Below are positions 36,999-46,298 of a stretch of DNA of 64,000 nucleotides, piece after piece. Both the position numbers and the translations under genes were made by a program. The notes beneath the pieces are model-generated. The model ran no database searches. It was not told the origin of the DNA and was given only the letters and a program-made list of their open reading frames with translations. Source of the stretch: Natronolimnobius sp. AArcel1 (GTDB lineage: Archaea; Halobacteriota; Halobacteria; Halobacteriales; Natrialbaceae); assembly GCF_011043775.1 (NCBI RefSeq), contig NZ_JAAKXY010000004.1, forward strand, positions 434,001-498,000, given 5' to 3'. The first letter of the stretch is position 1, and every line of letters begins with the position of its first letter.

Positions 36999-37436
36999 TC
37001 CATATTCTGCACGAATGTGAGCCAACGGATTCAGCGGATAGAGCGCCTGAAGCGCTTGTTTCACTGATTCGGCAGGTGTTCGTCGTCCAGGTTTTGCGTG
37101 GAGCCCATTCATACGGTATACGAGGGTTGCTCTCTTCTCGCCTTCTCTAATGTCCGAAACACGCGGACGCATTAGTCAATCGCTGGTTGAGCTTTGGCTA
37201 CCGCGCCTGCAAAACGTGTTGATGAAATAGCAAACCATCACAGTCGATGGTACCACGATTCCGTCACTCAACCTCGAACCTAACACTGAAACGGGTGATT
37301 CGGTAACTGCATGTGCGTGCTGGCGGCTGGAGATTTGATCAGCTACTAGTAGTGTATTATTCGTGCTTGTGACATATTGCGCATGTGCAGTGACTTGGCT
37401 GATGAGGAACCCAATGAATGCTGAGGTCTGGATATA
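36999..37436. other. tRNA-distal spacer, no supported gene
   Basis: About 440 bases between the tRNA and the first island gene. Only short frames with several stops are present (for example 26 codons from 37150), with no family I recognise. The stretch may hold decayed transposase or integrase sequence, or the left attachment boundary of the island. No repeat of the tRNA 3' end was found by eye inside the window. Confidence 0.45.
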
Positions 37437-38390
37437 TTACCCGATTGAGGGAATGGTTGGCTCCACACTGTTGTAGACTTCGTCTCGACTGCTAACTTCT
37501 TTATCTTGGAACGTCAGGACGCCAGCATCGTGCAATGATTCGAGTTTCCGTCCGAGCTTCCAGGTGTCTGTGGTGTCGTCTTGGTATTCGGCTTGCAGAT
37601 TCTCGGCAATGTCTTCGACACTCAGGTGAAGTTCTGGATCGTTGCGGCGGAGGGCGCTGAGGTAGTATGCGTTTGCGAACTTGGGGAAGTGGTTCAGCAT
37701 CGCTAGGCCCAACTTCTGACGGAGCAGGTAGTATCCCTCGTCGATGATGTCTCCGATGATGTCCTCTTCCTGAAGACCCTGGATATCTGCGGATTCCATT
37801 TTTGGGCCTTGGTACATCTTTCCCTCCTCAATTCGGACGTAACCTAATTCCTCAAAGACATCCAGGTAGTCTCTCGTATTGGATGTGGTCTGGGCGTTTT
37901 CCAGTCTCCTAACGGAGTCCGGCGCTTCGTGGCGAATGAAGTCTACAATTTCGATGACCGAGTTCAGCTGGTTTCTAACTGGCGTCAGTTTGTAGACCTT
38001 GCTGTAGATGGCCCGGGCCATCGACCAGTCCAACCGTGTCAAGATATCCTTGTGACGCTCTTTGAAGGCGTCGTACAGGTCACTCCGGTCCGGAAGCTTC
38101 ATCCGGTAGTAGCCGTCCTCCATCGGAGAAGCGTACAAGGTTTTCACGTCTCCAATGTTCACCATTTTCAGGACGTTATCCTGTTTCCGACAGTCTGAAA
38201 CGTCGCGTGGATACGCTATCCCGACTTTCACATAGTAGCCCTCATCAGACTTTTCGACACCTTGGACGAAGAGTCTCCTACTATAGTGGTATCGAAGGTG
38301 GCCTTCGATTCTGTTCTTCACGCTCTCTTCTCCCGTACCTGCTGGGAACGTCAGAGCTTCATCACTGATTCGGGTTTGTTGAATGCTCAT
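37437..38390 (-). CDS. Unrecognised protein, second gene of a two-gene operon
   Basis: A 317-residue soluble protein with no family I can name. Charge is balanced, there is no signal or membrane segment, and the second half looks helical with winged-helix-like spacing (VRRLENAQTTSNTRDYLDVF, ELGYVRIEEGKMY). Its ATG overlaps the stop of the 38387-39049 gene in an ATGA junction, so the two are very likely cotranslated and may form a complex. It is the first gene downstream of tRNA-Val. Confidence 0.7.
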   Translation of the reverse strand: MSIQQTRISDEALTFPAGTGEESVKNRIEGHLRYHYSRRLFVQGVEKSDEGYYVKVGIAYPRDVSDCRKQDNVLKMVNIGDVKTLYASPMEDGYYRMKLPDRSDLYDAFKERHKDILTRLDWSMARAIYSKVYKLTPVRNQLNSVIEIVDFIRHEAPDSVRRLENAQTTSNTRDYLDVFEELGYVRIEEGKMYQGPKMESADIQGLQEEDIIGDIIDEGYYLLRQKLGLAMLNHFPKFANAYYLSALRRNDPELHLSVEDIAENLQAEYQDDTTDTWKLGRKLESLHDAGVLTFQDKEVSSRDEVYNSVEPTIPSIG

Positions 38391-39049
38391 TGGTCTGTCT
38401 CCATGAACTCAGCCATCTTCTTCTGTTCCTGTCCGTCGATCCAGAGGGTCCAGCGGGCGCGTTCTGCCCTACTCCATAGACGGAGAAACGTGGTTTCGCT
38501 GAGAGTCATCTCGACTGGATCCTCGTTCTCGTTGTCGTAGTAATCGGCTAACGGATCCCAGTAAATGACAATGTCGTCTTCGACCTGAATTGGGATCAGG
38601 ATTGGTATCTCGCTGGCTCCGAACTGCCCAGCCTGCACATCGTACTCATCGATTTTCTCAAAATACTCGGGGTCGAGTTCGACCAGTGGCAAGGAGGCAG
38701 TCTCTGTATTCAAAATCTCATTGAGGTCCTCCAGATCAATTTGGGTCGCTGTGTAGGCATCGAACGACGTTTCCTCCAGTTTCCCATTCAGCCTGGCTTC
38801 CAGCTGAGAGAAGTTCCCGCCAAAGCGCGATCGGTGACCGCAGAGTGTTTTTAGTTCTTTGCGAGCAACTTCCTCGGGGTCTTCGTCCGCATCTTCTCCG
38901 GGATTAATCGGGAAGTCTGGATGGAACTCACGATAATCCGCAAGCATATTCTTCACAGCCAGAAGCAGACAGTCGAGTTCGGACTCAAGACGGGTGAATC
39001 TTGAAAAAACCGTCTGTTTGTGCTGTGGGTTTTGACCGTCTTTACTCAC
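38387..39049 (-). CDS. Unrecognised protein, first gene of a two-gene operon
   Basis: A 220-residue soluble protein starting with GTG at 39047-39049. The first third is helical and charged, the later part is mixed alpha/beta (ESEIPILIPIQ-like strand near 150, then a Trp-rich helix RLWSRAERARWTLWIDGQEQ). No known family is recognised. It shares a four-base stop/start overlap with the next gene and is divergent from the DUF2971-like gene across about 95 bases, with TATA-like TTATATTTTA in between. Confidence 0.65.
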   Translation of the reverse strand: MSKDGQNPQHKQTVFSRFTRLESELDCLLLAVKNMLADYREFHPDFPINPGEDADEDPEEVARKELKTLCGHRSRFGGNFSQLEARLNGKLEETSFDAYTATQIDLEDLNEILNTETASLPLVELDPEYFEKIDEYDVQAGQFGASEIPILIPIQVEDDIVIYWDPLADYYDNENEDPVEMTLSETTFLRLWSRAERARWTLWIDGQEQKKMAEFMETDQ

Positions 39050-39143
39050 GGTAAGACCTCTTCTCGAAGGTGGAGGTCGAATACGTTATATTTTATGGAT
39101 ATTCAATTCAAAAGGGTCGGTGAGAACCGGTGATTTCGCTGGA

Positions 39144-39908
39144 ATGAATAATATCTTTCCCAACGAGGAGTGGGAGCCTGCTCAACCGGCATCGGATACA
39201 GAGTTGTGGCGTTATATCGATTTCACGCAGTTCGTATCCATATTGGAGAATGATGCACTCTGGTTTTCTCGTGCTGCTGGCTTCTTTGACTCATACGAGG
39301 GTGCCCTCCCACCTGGCAAACTGCGAAAGATAGCTAAAGGAGTGTCTGACCGTGTCTCTGACCCAGAGAACTTCGTTCGGGCTTTTTACGATGCATTGCG
39401 GTATTCGACCTATATCAGCTGTTGGCACGAGGCTTCCGAGGAGACTGCTTCGATGTGGCAGGTGTACCAGCAGAAGGGGAAGGAGGTAGCCATCAAAACT
39501 ACTGCTTCCCAGTTCCTATCTGCACTAGACAGTAACTACGATATCGTGAGCGGCCAAGTGGAGTATATTGATTACTCTAACAGCCCAGATATCACAGTAA
39601 ACCGCATCTCCCCATTCTTTTTCAAGCGGGAAAGCTTTGAACCTGAATCGGAGTTTCGAGCAGTCATCTCTAATTTCGAACCACCGGATGGCACTCCAGT
39701 CAATGAGAACTTCGTGGATAAGGTCGCACGAGAGTCCTCGCCAGGAAAGGCAGTTACTGTAGAGTCTTCAGCATTGATACAAGAAGTGTATGTCTCGCCT
39801 GTAGCAGGCGGATGGCTTGAAGCCTTAATAGGCGATGTTCTTGACACATACGGATTAGAAAGCGTCCCCGTTCATCCATCTAGTCTGAATAAGGATCCAT
39901 TCAAATAA
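39144..39908 (+). CDS. DUF2971-like protein
   Basis: A 254-residue soluble protein. Hallmarks resembling DUF2971 are LWRYIDFTQFVSILENDALW, FFDSYEGALP, and ISCWHEASEETASMWQVYQ, followed by YIDYSN and FKRESFEPESEFRAVI. The family occurs in bacterial and archaeal accessory regions, often near defence genes; no activity is established. The ATG at 39144 (MNNIFPNEEW) is used. It is divergent from the 38387/37437 operon. Confidence 0.65.
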   Translation: MNNIFPNEEWEPAQPASDTELWRYIDFTQFVSILENDALWFSRAAGFFDSYEGALPPGKLRKIAKGVSDRVSDPENFVRAFYDALRYSTYISCWHEASEETASMWQVYQQKGKEVAIKTTASQFLSALDSNYDIVSGQVEYIDYSNSPDITVNRISPFFFKRESFEPESEFRAVISNFEPPDGTPVNENFVDKVARESSPGKAVTVESSALIQEVYVSPVAGGWLEALIGDVLDTYGLESVPVHPSSLNKDPFK

Positions 39909-40070
39909 CAAATATACCGTGCTACTAACAGTCGATTGCACTGGTCAAAAATCATCACAATCCAATAAACCTTTCAGACTCGGATACAGAGTAACTCGTT
40001 GAGTTCGCACCACGACTCAACGAGATGCGCCAATTAACACACGAAAACCCGCTTGAAAATCAGGATAACC

Positions 40071-40568
40071 ATGACTGATTCCACTGGGGGGATCGATGCG
40101 TGGATAACGCATACAAGCAATCAGGAACGTATTCAGGCAGTCGTTCGAACCGTTTCGAAGCCTCGATCTTCCTCATTCATAGCAAACGAAGCAAACGTTG
40201 AGCAGAGTGTTGCACGCGACCATCTGGAAGAGCTAGCTGAGACGAACGCAGTTTTACTGATTGAGGAAGAAAACAAACGCCTCTATGGGCCAAATATGGA
40301 CTATACGGCACGTGAAGCGGCCGCTGACCTGGCCTCTGAATTCGATGAGGAAGGCTTGTTAGAACTACGGGAAAAGATGGAGCGAGACATAGAAGGGTGG
40401 CGTGCAGAATTCGGCATTCCATCCCCGGAAAACCTTCGTGAGTACGCTCAAGATACAGACGAAGCGTCTGAAGCGATTCATCTTCGAAATGTTGCGAGGA
40501 AATGGGAACTCGTTCGGTATCGACTCACAGTTGTTGAGCACGCGGTAGAGCATTTCTCACGAGCTTAA
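40071..40568 (+). CDS. DUF7342-like winged-helix regulator
   Basis: A 165-residue protein: an N-terminal winged helix (RIQAVVRTVSKPRSSSFIAN, VEQSVARDHLEELAETNAVL) then a helical C-terminal part (LLELREKMERDIEGWRAEFG, NVARKWELVRYRLTVVEHAV). It matches a large haloarchaeal regulator family often on plasmids and islands. The gene for a small zinc-finger protein begins 22 bases after the stop and may be cotranscribed. Confidence 0.75.
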   Translation: MTDSTGGIDAWITHTSNQERIQAVVRTVSKPRSSSFIANEANVEQSVARDHLEELAETNAVLLIEEENKRLYGPNMDYTAREAAADLASEFDEEGLLELREKMERDIEGWRAEFGIPSPENLREYAQDTDEASEAIHLRNVARKWELVRYRLTVVEHAVEHFSRA

Positions 40569-40590
40569 TGCAAAAGAGACGAGAATACAC

Positions 40591-40746
40591 ATGCCTGAAT
40601 GTCAAAATTGCGGGAACCACGTGACGGAGCGCTATGTGCGAGTGTTTGCCCCGTCTGGAACAGACAATCCACGTGTTTGCCCGCAGTGCCCGGACAAGAT
40701 TCGAGATGGTGCTGAAGTTCGTGACGCGAAATCTCAGCGCCGGTGA
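40591..40746 (+). CDS. Small zinc-finger protein (DUF7563-like)
   Basis: A 51-residue protein starting MPECQNCGNHVTERYVRVFA and later CPQCP, which makes two CPxC-type knuckles of one zinc site. Haloarchaea have many such microproteins, and close matches usually follow a winged-helix regulator, as here. It is basic at the C-terminus (DAKSQRR). Confidence 0.72.
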   Translation: MPECQNCGNHVTERYVRVFAPSGTDNPRVCPQCPDKIRDGAEVRDAKSQRR

Positions 40747-40829
40747 CGTTCCTTTCCCTGCTGTTAGCTGGCGCTTCCCCATAAGTCAGATAACATATAT
40801 CCGAAGAAGATTCTAACCTACAGGTAGAG

Positions 40830-41096
40830 ATGCGTGAGGAATTGACGTCCGATATCATTGAAGCGATAGCGATATACAATGACGTCTGTAGTTCGGAATT
40901 GGGTTTCACATTGTATGATCATGTAGACCCTGACGCTATCAACTCTTTATCCAAACGGAGCAACAGTGTCTGGACGGTTTCATTTCGCGTTCCAACAAAC
41001 AATGTGACAATCGATTCGCGCGGTAACATTCTGGTTGATGGAGACCAGGTTCTAAATTGGAAAGAAAACAACTCAATCTGTCTAGACACTGGGTAG
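40830..41096 (+). CDS. Stand-alone HalOD1 output-domain protein
   Basis: An 88-residue protein consisting almost only of a HalOD1 domain: helix with SDIIEAIAIYNDV, LYDHVDPDAINSL, then VSFRVPTNNVTIDSRGNILV. HalOD1 is the predicted output domain of many haloarchaeal response regulators; single-domain copies have unknown roles. A second one lies at 57749-58087. Confidence 0.75.
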   Translation: MREELTSDIIEAIAIYNDVCSSELGFTLYDHVDPDAINSLSKRSNSVWTVSFRVPTNNVTIDSRGNILVDGDQVLNWKENNSICLDTG

Positions 41097-41234
41097 ACCA
41101 CGGTTGACTCCCTCCCACGGCTGAACAGTAGTTGCTGATTTGATCGGATCAGTGGATCATCGAAAGGCGTCAGTACTCGATTCGTCTTCAATTTCGCTCG
41201 ATTAGCTGTGTCCCCGTGCCTGGCCGGTGCCTAA

Positions 41235-41663
41235 TCACAAACGAATCGCGTCAGGATCAGCCGTGACCATCACAAAAGAGTCTCCACCCTCAGTATCCTG
41301 ATCCGTCCGTAGCGTGTTTACGATCGACTCGTGTATATCACGGACTGCGATAATCTGTGACCGAGGAATTATTCCTCGCTGCTCAATACGCGTCCAAAAC
41401 CCTTTTTTAAGAACTAATACCTCTTCATGACTCGATTCGTGCACCACACCAGATATCTCTAACGCGTCTTCATCCCTTAACAACAACCCGTAGAGCTGGA
41501 TTGTGGCGAGAGCTTCAATGAGTTCCGAACGGCGAACTGGATGGTGCATTGCAACCCTGTCTATTTCCTCGCCAAAATACCAGGTGACAATATCAATTTG
41601 ACTGCGTAGATCATCGTTCACCTCGCCAGAATTCTGAATTGGTATACCCGCACTCTCTTCCAT
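41235..41663 (-). CDS. Hypothetical protein
   Basis: A 142-residue soluble protein; no family is recognised. Central part ELIEALATIQLYGLLLRDED looks helical and the C-terminus beta-rich (GDSFVMVTADPDAIRL). It is divergent from the histidine kinase across roughly 210 bases, which suggests it could share control with it, but there is no further evidence. Confidence 0.5.
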   Translation of the reverse strand: MEESAGIPIQNSGEVNDDLRSQIDIVTWYFGEEIDRVAMHHPVRRSELIEALATIQLYGLLLRDEDALEISGVVHESSHEEVLVLKKGFWTRIEQRGIIPRSQIIAVRDIHESIVNTLRTDQDTEGGDSFVMVTADPDAIRL

Positions 41664-41874
41664 ACCCTCACGTTAAAACAGACTTCTAAATAGAGGTTTT
41701 CTGAGACTAAGCACACCTGGGACTTACTTCGACCACACCAACACGATGAAAACCAAGTATCGTACCGCCACATTTCATCGAGAATCAAGGCGGATACCTC
41801 GGGGCCTGACCCTGAGGCAGTTGACATTCAGAAATCCAACTACTTTTGATAGCAGAACCATAATGATTCCTGCA

Positions 41875-44757
41875 ATGACTGAGCCGATACGGATTCTACA
41901 CCTCGACGCTGATAACGGCTACAGAGAGCAAACCTCGGCGCAGTTAGAACAAGCAGATGTGCCAATCAATGTCATCTCGGCTGCGTCTATCAGCCAAGCA
42001 CTTGAAACGCTTCAAAACCAGTCCGTACATGCAATACTCAGCTCAGCACCTCTGATAAGAGAAGAGACCAGTCAAAACTCACTCGACCAAGCACTCCAAC
42101 AGCAACATCGTCAAATTCCTATTTTTCTCTATTCCTCTACGGCCAGCAATCCTAATCAGAATCAGGAACCGCCCAAACTACACACAAACAGCAAGCACCT
42201 CACAAAACCGACAACCCCGGAAGAGTATTCGTTACTATCAAAATGGATCAAGAGTGAAACTGGCACGCAGAACGAGATCCTCTCCCCTTTCAACACAGTC
42301 GAAGGGTTCGCACTTTTAGATGAGACTCTCAAGTACAAAATCATTAATGAGGATCACGCCAGCACCTACGGATACGATGATACAGACGCCCTGCTGGGAA
42401 CAGATTGGTTCAAACACTACGAGAAGAGTGCACGCGAGTCACTCTCAGAAAAGATACGAGAACTTCAACCAGGAGAAAGTTGGTCAAACGAATTCACCCG
42501 GGATCCTCTACCTGAATCCGTCGCCCCACACCGAGTAACAGTAACCCGGCTACAAAACGGCGAGTACGGATGTTTCGTGAAGAACTTGCAAGAGAAAAGA
42601 CTGCTTGAACAAGAGCTAGAACGGAAGGAAATAATAACCGAAAACATTCCAGATATATGTCTCATAGTTAACAATGAAGGGATAGTCACGTACCAAAACC
42701 GTCTATCTGAAAACACATGGGATTACCCACTTCAAGATTTGCGAGGTGAATCTCCCCTCGAATATGTACACCCAGATGATCAAGACGCACTGTTGGCTGA
42801 CTATCAGCACCTACTTTCCAATCCAGGCACTTCTCTCACCTCTGAATACCGGTTTCAAACATCGACCGGGAAATGGCGATGGTTCGAGAACCACGCTATA
42901 AATAAATGCGACAACCCCAGAATCGAAGGAATACTAGTAACTGCTCGGGATATTTCCAAACGGAAGCAACAGGAACAACAGTTGCGTAAAAGCAATGAAC
43001 GACAACGCCTACTTTTCGAAAAGGCACCTGACAGTATCATCATTCACGATCGAGAAGGTAATATTCTGGAAGTGAATTCAAAAGCAGTTGAGCTAACGGG
43101 GTATTCTCGCCAGGAGCTGCTTTCGATGAAGATACAAGATATCGAGGTAGGGTTTACCGAGACACAACTAAAGCAGAACTGGGGTAGAATGTTGGCTGGC
43201 AATATCTTCCAAGCCGAAGGGAAAATCAAACGAGCCAATGATACAACCTGCCCGATTGAAGTCTGGATCAACAAAATCGATATTGATGGGAAAGCCCGTT
43301 ATCTTGCCCACTCAAGAGATATTACAGAACGACGAGAACGAGAAAAAGAACTTGAAAGTGCGAAAAGTCGGCTGTCACTAGCTGTCGATGCCGCGAACGC
43401 AGGTGTCTGGGAATGGAATCTCGAAACAGACGAAATTCTCTGGGATGAGAGCACAGAACGACTATTCGGCATCAAGGACGGATCATTCAGTGGAGAGTAC
43501 GATGAACTATTAGAGTATATACACCCGGAAGATAAGTCAAATTTTGATAGGAAGGTTCAGAGAATAGTTAACGATGGTGGAGAATTCACCATAGGTTTCA
43601 GAGTCAACAATGAAGCAAATGAACAGTTATGGTTAACTGCACGTGGCCGTGTCCTCGCAAGTCCCGACAGCGAATACAAACGTATGATCGGTGTTGTAAT
43701 CGACAATACTGAGCAGAGAAAACAACAGGACCGGTTCGAAGCACTCGTAGAACAGTCTACAGATATCATCTCTATACTTGATGAGAACGGGACATTTCAA
43801 TACCAGAGTCCATCTATCAATGAAATCCTCGGCCATGACCCTGACAGCCTAATAGGTGAAGACGCCTTCGACTACATCCATCCAGACCACCGGGAACGCA
43901 TATGGGACGAATTTAAAACAGCAATCCCGGATCCAGACTCCAACCCGAAGGTGGTCTACAAGTTCAAAGCTGCGGATGGCTCATGGCGCTGGCTCGAATC
44001 CAGAGGCAATAATCAACTTAATAACCCAGCCGTTGGAGGTTTTGTGATAAACACACGCGATATAACACGACAAAAAGAATACGAGAAAGAGCTTGAAGTA
44101 CAACGTGACAATCTGGAGGTTCTTAACGAAGTAGTTAGACACGACATTCGGAACAAATTAGTTCCAATCTCAGGATATACAGATATCTTAGCCGATCGTG
44201 TAGATGACGCTCATGAATCGTATCTTGAATTGATGCAAGCCAGCGTACAGGATGCGATCGAAACGACAGAGATGGCTGCGAAAGTCACCAAAATAACGCT
44301 GCAAGATGAGAACGATCTATTCCCCATTCAAATTCGAGATATTCTTGAGGACGAAGTCGCGGCTGCCGAACAAACCCATGAGGAAGCCGAGATAACTATT
44401 GAACGACCGCTTACCAGTGCGAAGGTCCTGGGTGATCAAATGCTTCCCTCGATCTTCACAAACTTACTCGATAATGCAGTCACACATAATGATGCAGAAA
44501 CACCAAGAATAACGGTCTCTACAAGTGAAACAGAAAGCAAGGTCTCGATTCGCGTTGCGGATAACGGACCAGGGATCACTGACGAGAAACTTGAAAGCGT
44601 GTTCGAGAAGGGTGTCAAGGGCGTTGATAGCGACGGTACCGGTCTCGGTTTGTTCCTTGTCGATACTCTGGTAGAGCGTTATCAGGGTGGTATTTGGATC
44701 GAGAATACAGAAGTTGACGGGACTGTGTTTGTCGTCCAACTTCCGAAAGCTGACTGA
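41875..44757 (+). CDS. Multi-PAS sensor histidine kinase with degenerate receiver
   Basis: A 960-residue soluble kinase. The first 125 residues look like a receiver fold (RILHLDADNGYREQTSAQLE) but the usual phospho-Asp position reads AILSSAPL, so it is likely inactive for phosphotransfer. About five PAS-like units in tandem follow (for example DSIIIHDREGNILEVNSKAV, IISILDENGTFQYQSPSINE), then the dimerisation helix with EVVRHDIRNKL (phospho-His) and an HATPase with LLDNAVTHND, DNGPGIT and GTGLGLFL. The ATG at 41875 is taken; 41863 is an alternative. Convergent with the receiver-fusion gene, 26 bases away. Confidence 0.9.
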   Translation: MTEPIRILHLDADNGYREQTSAQLEQADVPINVISAASISQALETLQNQSVHAILSSAPLIREETSQNSLDQALQQQHRQIPIFLYSSTASNPNQNQEPPKLHTNSKHLTKPTTPEEYSLLSKWIKSETGTQNEILSPFNTVEGFALLDETLKYKIINEDHASTYGYDDTDALLGTDWFKHYEKSARESLSEKIRELQPGESWSNEFTRDPLPESVAPHRVTVTRLQNGEYGCFVKNLQEKRLLEQELERKEIITENIPDICLIVNNEGIVTYQNRLSENTWDYPLQDLRGESPLEYVHPDDQDALLADYQHLLSNPGTSLTSEYRFQTSTGKWRWFENHAINKCDNPRIEGILVTARDISKRKQQEQQLRKSNERQRLLFEKAPDSIIIHDREGNILEVNSKAVELTGYSRQELLSMKIQDIEVGFTETQLKQNWGRMLAGNIFQAEGKIKRANDTTCPIEVWINKIDIDGKARYLAHSRDITERREREKELESAKSRLSLAVDAANAGVWEWNLETDEILWDESTERLFGIKDGSFSGEYDELLEYIHPEDKSNFDRKVQRIVNDGGEFTIGFRVNNEANEQLWLTARGRVLASPDSEYKRMIGVVIDNTEQRKQQDRFEALVEQSTDIISILDENGTFQYQSPSINEILGHDPDSLIGEDAFDYIHPDHRERIWDEFKTAIPDPDSNPKVVYKFKAADGSWRWLESRGNNQLNNPAVGGFVINTRDITRQKEYEKELEVQRDNLEVLNEVVRHDIRNKLVPISGYTDILADRVDDAHESYLELMQASVQDAIETTEMAAKVTKITLQDENDLFPIQIRDILEDEVAAAEQTHEEAEITIERPLTSAKVLGDQMLPSIFTNLLDNAVTHNDAETPRITVSTSETESKVSIRVADNGPGITDEKLESVFEKGVKGVDSDGTGLGLFLVDTLVERYQGGIWIENTEVDGTVFVVQLPKAD

Positions 44758-44783
44758 GGTACTATACAATTTTCCAAATGTTG

Positions 44784-45653
44784 TCACGCCTTTGGGACAA
44801 GTGGATCTAGAGATTGTTGCTCAGACTTTGAGAGACCGAGTCGCTTCAGTCCGTCCAAACAGCACTGATACCCCTCCATTTCCTTTGCAACTTCACCATA
44901 CGCATTGACGAGTGCAGCTTGCTTCGAGCGAATCGATAAGAATTCACGGGACTCAGAAGACAACTCAGAACGGTTAAGAAGCAGCTCCAATCGGCTTTTG
45001 ATTTCTGACTCAGAAACTGGTTTTTGCGCGTAGTCATCCACCTCTAATTCGCAAATGTCGTTATCAGGTTCCAAACTTGAGACTGCCAGGATAAGGGCGT
45101 CTTCATCGAGTTTTTTAATCTCAGACGCAACTTCGTCACCTGAGATGCCTGTTAAATGCCGATCGAGGATAACAACGTCGATTGTTTGGTCGTATTTTGC
45201 GATCGCTTCTTCGCCTGTTCTTACGAACTCGACGGCGTACGAGTCGGACAAATACTCAGATAATATGTCGGCTACCATGCGTTCGTCCTCGACGATCATT
45301 ATCGAGACCTGAGTCTGTTCGTGACGTTCATGCCACCCATTAAGCATATGCAAGGCTGGTAAGAGTCCTCGTCCTTTTTCCGTTAACTCATAGATTGTGA
45401 TACCACTGCCCTCTACCTTCTCAGTCGTTTTGAGCACGCCCATTTCGCATAGGTCACTGAGTCCATCAGACAGCATTTTTGAGGAAATCCCATCAAGGAC
45501 GGCTTCGATCTCGGAGTATCCTGCGCCGTCCAACTCGTCAACTACATAGATAATAATCGGGTGCCATTTGTAGGAGAGTATCTTCGTTGATTGCTTGACT
45601 TGCTCGACCTGGGCTGTCAGGTTGTCTTCCGTTTCGTGGTGAGCCTGAGTCAT
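44784..45653 (-). CDS. HxlR winged helix - receiver - HalX fusion regulator
   Basis: A 289-residue protein with three parts. Residues about 15-105 form an HxlR-type winged helix (KWHPIIIYVVDELDGAG, GISSKMLSDGLSDLCEMGVL). Residues about 115-225 form a receiver (SIMIVEDERMVADILSEYLS) with phospho-Asp in VVILDRHLTG and Lys in AQKPVS. The last 55 are HalX-like helices. A DNA-binding domain before a receiver is unusual; normally output domains follow. The multi-PAS kinase ends 26 bases away on the other strand and is the obvious partner. Confidence 0.85.
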   Translation of the reverse strand: MTQAHHETEDNLTAQVEQVKQSTKILSYKWHPIIIYVVDELDGAGYSEIEAVLDGISSKMLSDGLSDLCEMGVLKTTEKVEGSGITIYELTEKGRGLLPALHMLNGWHERHEQTQVSIMIVEDERMVADILSEYLSDSYAVEFVRTGEEAIAKYDQTIDVVILDRHLTGISGDEVASEIKKLDEDALILAVSSLEPDNDICELEVDDYAQKPVSESEIKSRLELLLNRSELSSESREFLSIRSKQAALVNAYGEVAKEMEGYQCCLDGLKRLGLSKSEQQSLDPLVPKA

Positions 45654-45965
45654 GTGGGTTTATAGTATTGTCATTACTAAGTAGGTGAGCTTTTCTGGGT
45701 GAAAGTCAGGGCTTTCTTGAGTGTCACCTGGCCATTTGTTCAGATATGTTAAACGGGGGAGGGCTTACCATAGCGTACGTTACAACTTCACTTAGTGTTA
45801 GATCGTTCACTTATGATTGGGGTTCAAACCGAGACATAGCGAACCCGCCTGCCTCGAACACGAATCAAAATCGCATTCCAAAGCCAGTCACAAACTCAAC
45901 AGGACAGAGCACTACGCGATTCAATCCACCACGAGCAACCCACCATCAAGGCCCCATCAGGAACA
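45654..45965. other. Intergenic stretch, no gene seen
   Basis: About 310 bases between divergent regulator genes. Bases near 45654-45680 and 45740-45800 are AT-rich and probably promoter DNA. An in-frame read-through of the next gene's other frame exists but has no protein-like features. Confidence 0.45.
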
Positions 45966-46283
45966 ATGGCGCAACCGAACCCAGAACCAGAGGGAAGAAC
46001 ACGAGTACTGATTGCACACCAGGATCTTGTTCAAGCAAAGAAACTCGCAGGTCAACTACCTCGCAATTATGCCGTAACCGCGACAGACACGCCTGGAACA
46101 ATATTTTCTGAAACAGCAAAACATGTTGACGTACTGCTAATCAATTCAGATTTCTTCAACACTCTACCAAACGACATCGTGTGGGGCATAGCGTGTGGAA
46201 CCACTGATTGCAAGGTGATCCTGCTAGGAGAGTCAACGCCCGTGACCGATGCGATCAGAAACGGCTTCGATGACTGCTTATAA
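45966..46283 (+). CDS. Receiver-like protein, short and degenerate
   Basis: A 105-residue protein resembling the first four-fifths of a receiver domain (RTRVLIAHQDLVQAKKLAGQ, then VDVLLINSDFFNTLP, KVILLGESTP). The acidic pocket and phospho-Asp are not clearly conserved (LINSDFF), and the last helix is missing. It is close to the receiver fusion gene, divergent from it. It may be a phosphorylation-independent regulator or a decaying gene; the PATE-like element starts right after its stop. Confidence 0.55.
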   Translation: MAQPNPEPEGRTRVLIAHQDLVQAKKLAGQLPRNYAVTATDTPGTIFSETAKHVDVLLINSDFFNTLPNDIVWGIACGTTDCKVILLGESTPVTDAIRNGFDDCL

Positions 46284-46298
46284 AGCACAAGGAGAATA

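Noticed and set aside
36936-37172. A 78-codon frame overlapping tRNA-Val, ending RAGSNHRPRPCKG
   Set aside because: AGSNHRP-type peptides are a well-known artefact of reading through the antisense strand of tRNA genes.
45746-46111. A 121-codon frame before the receiver-like gene
   Set aside because: Low-complexity Asn/Thr/Arg composition and overlap with a better frame; no start signal.
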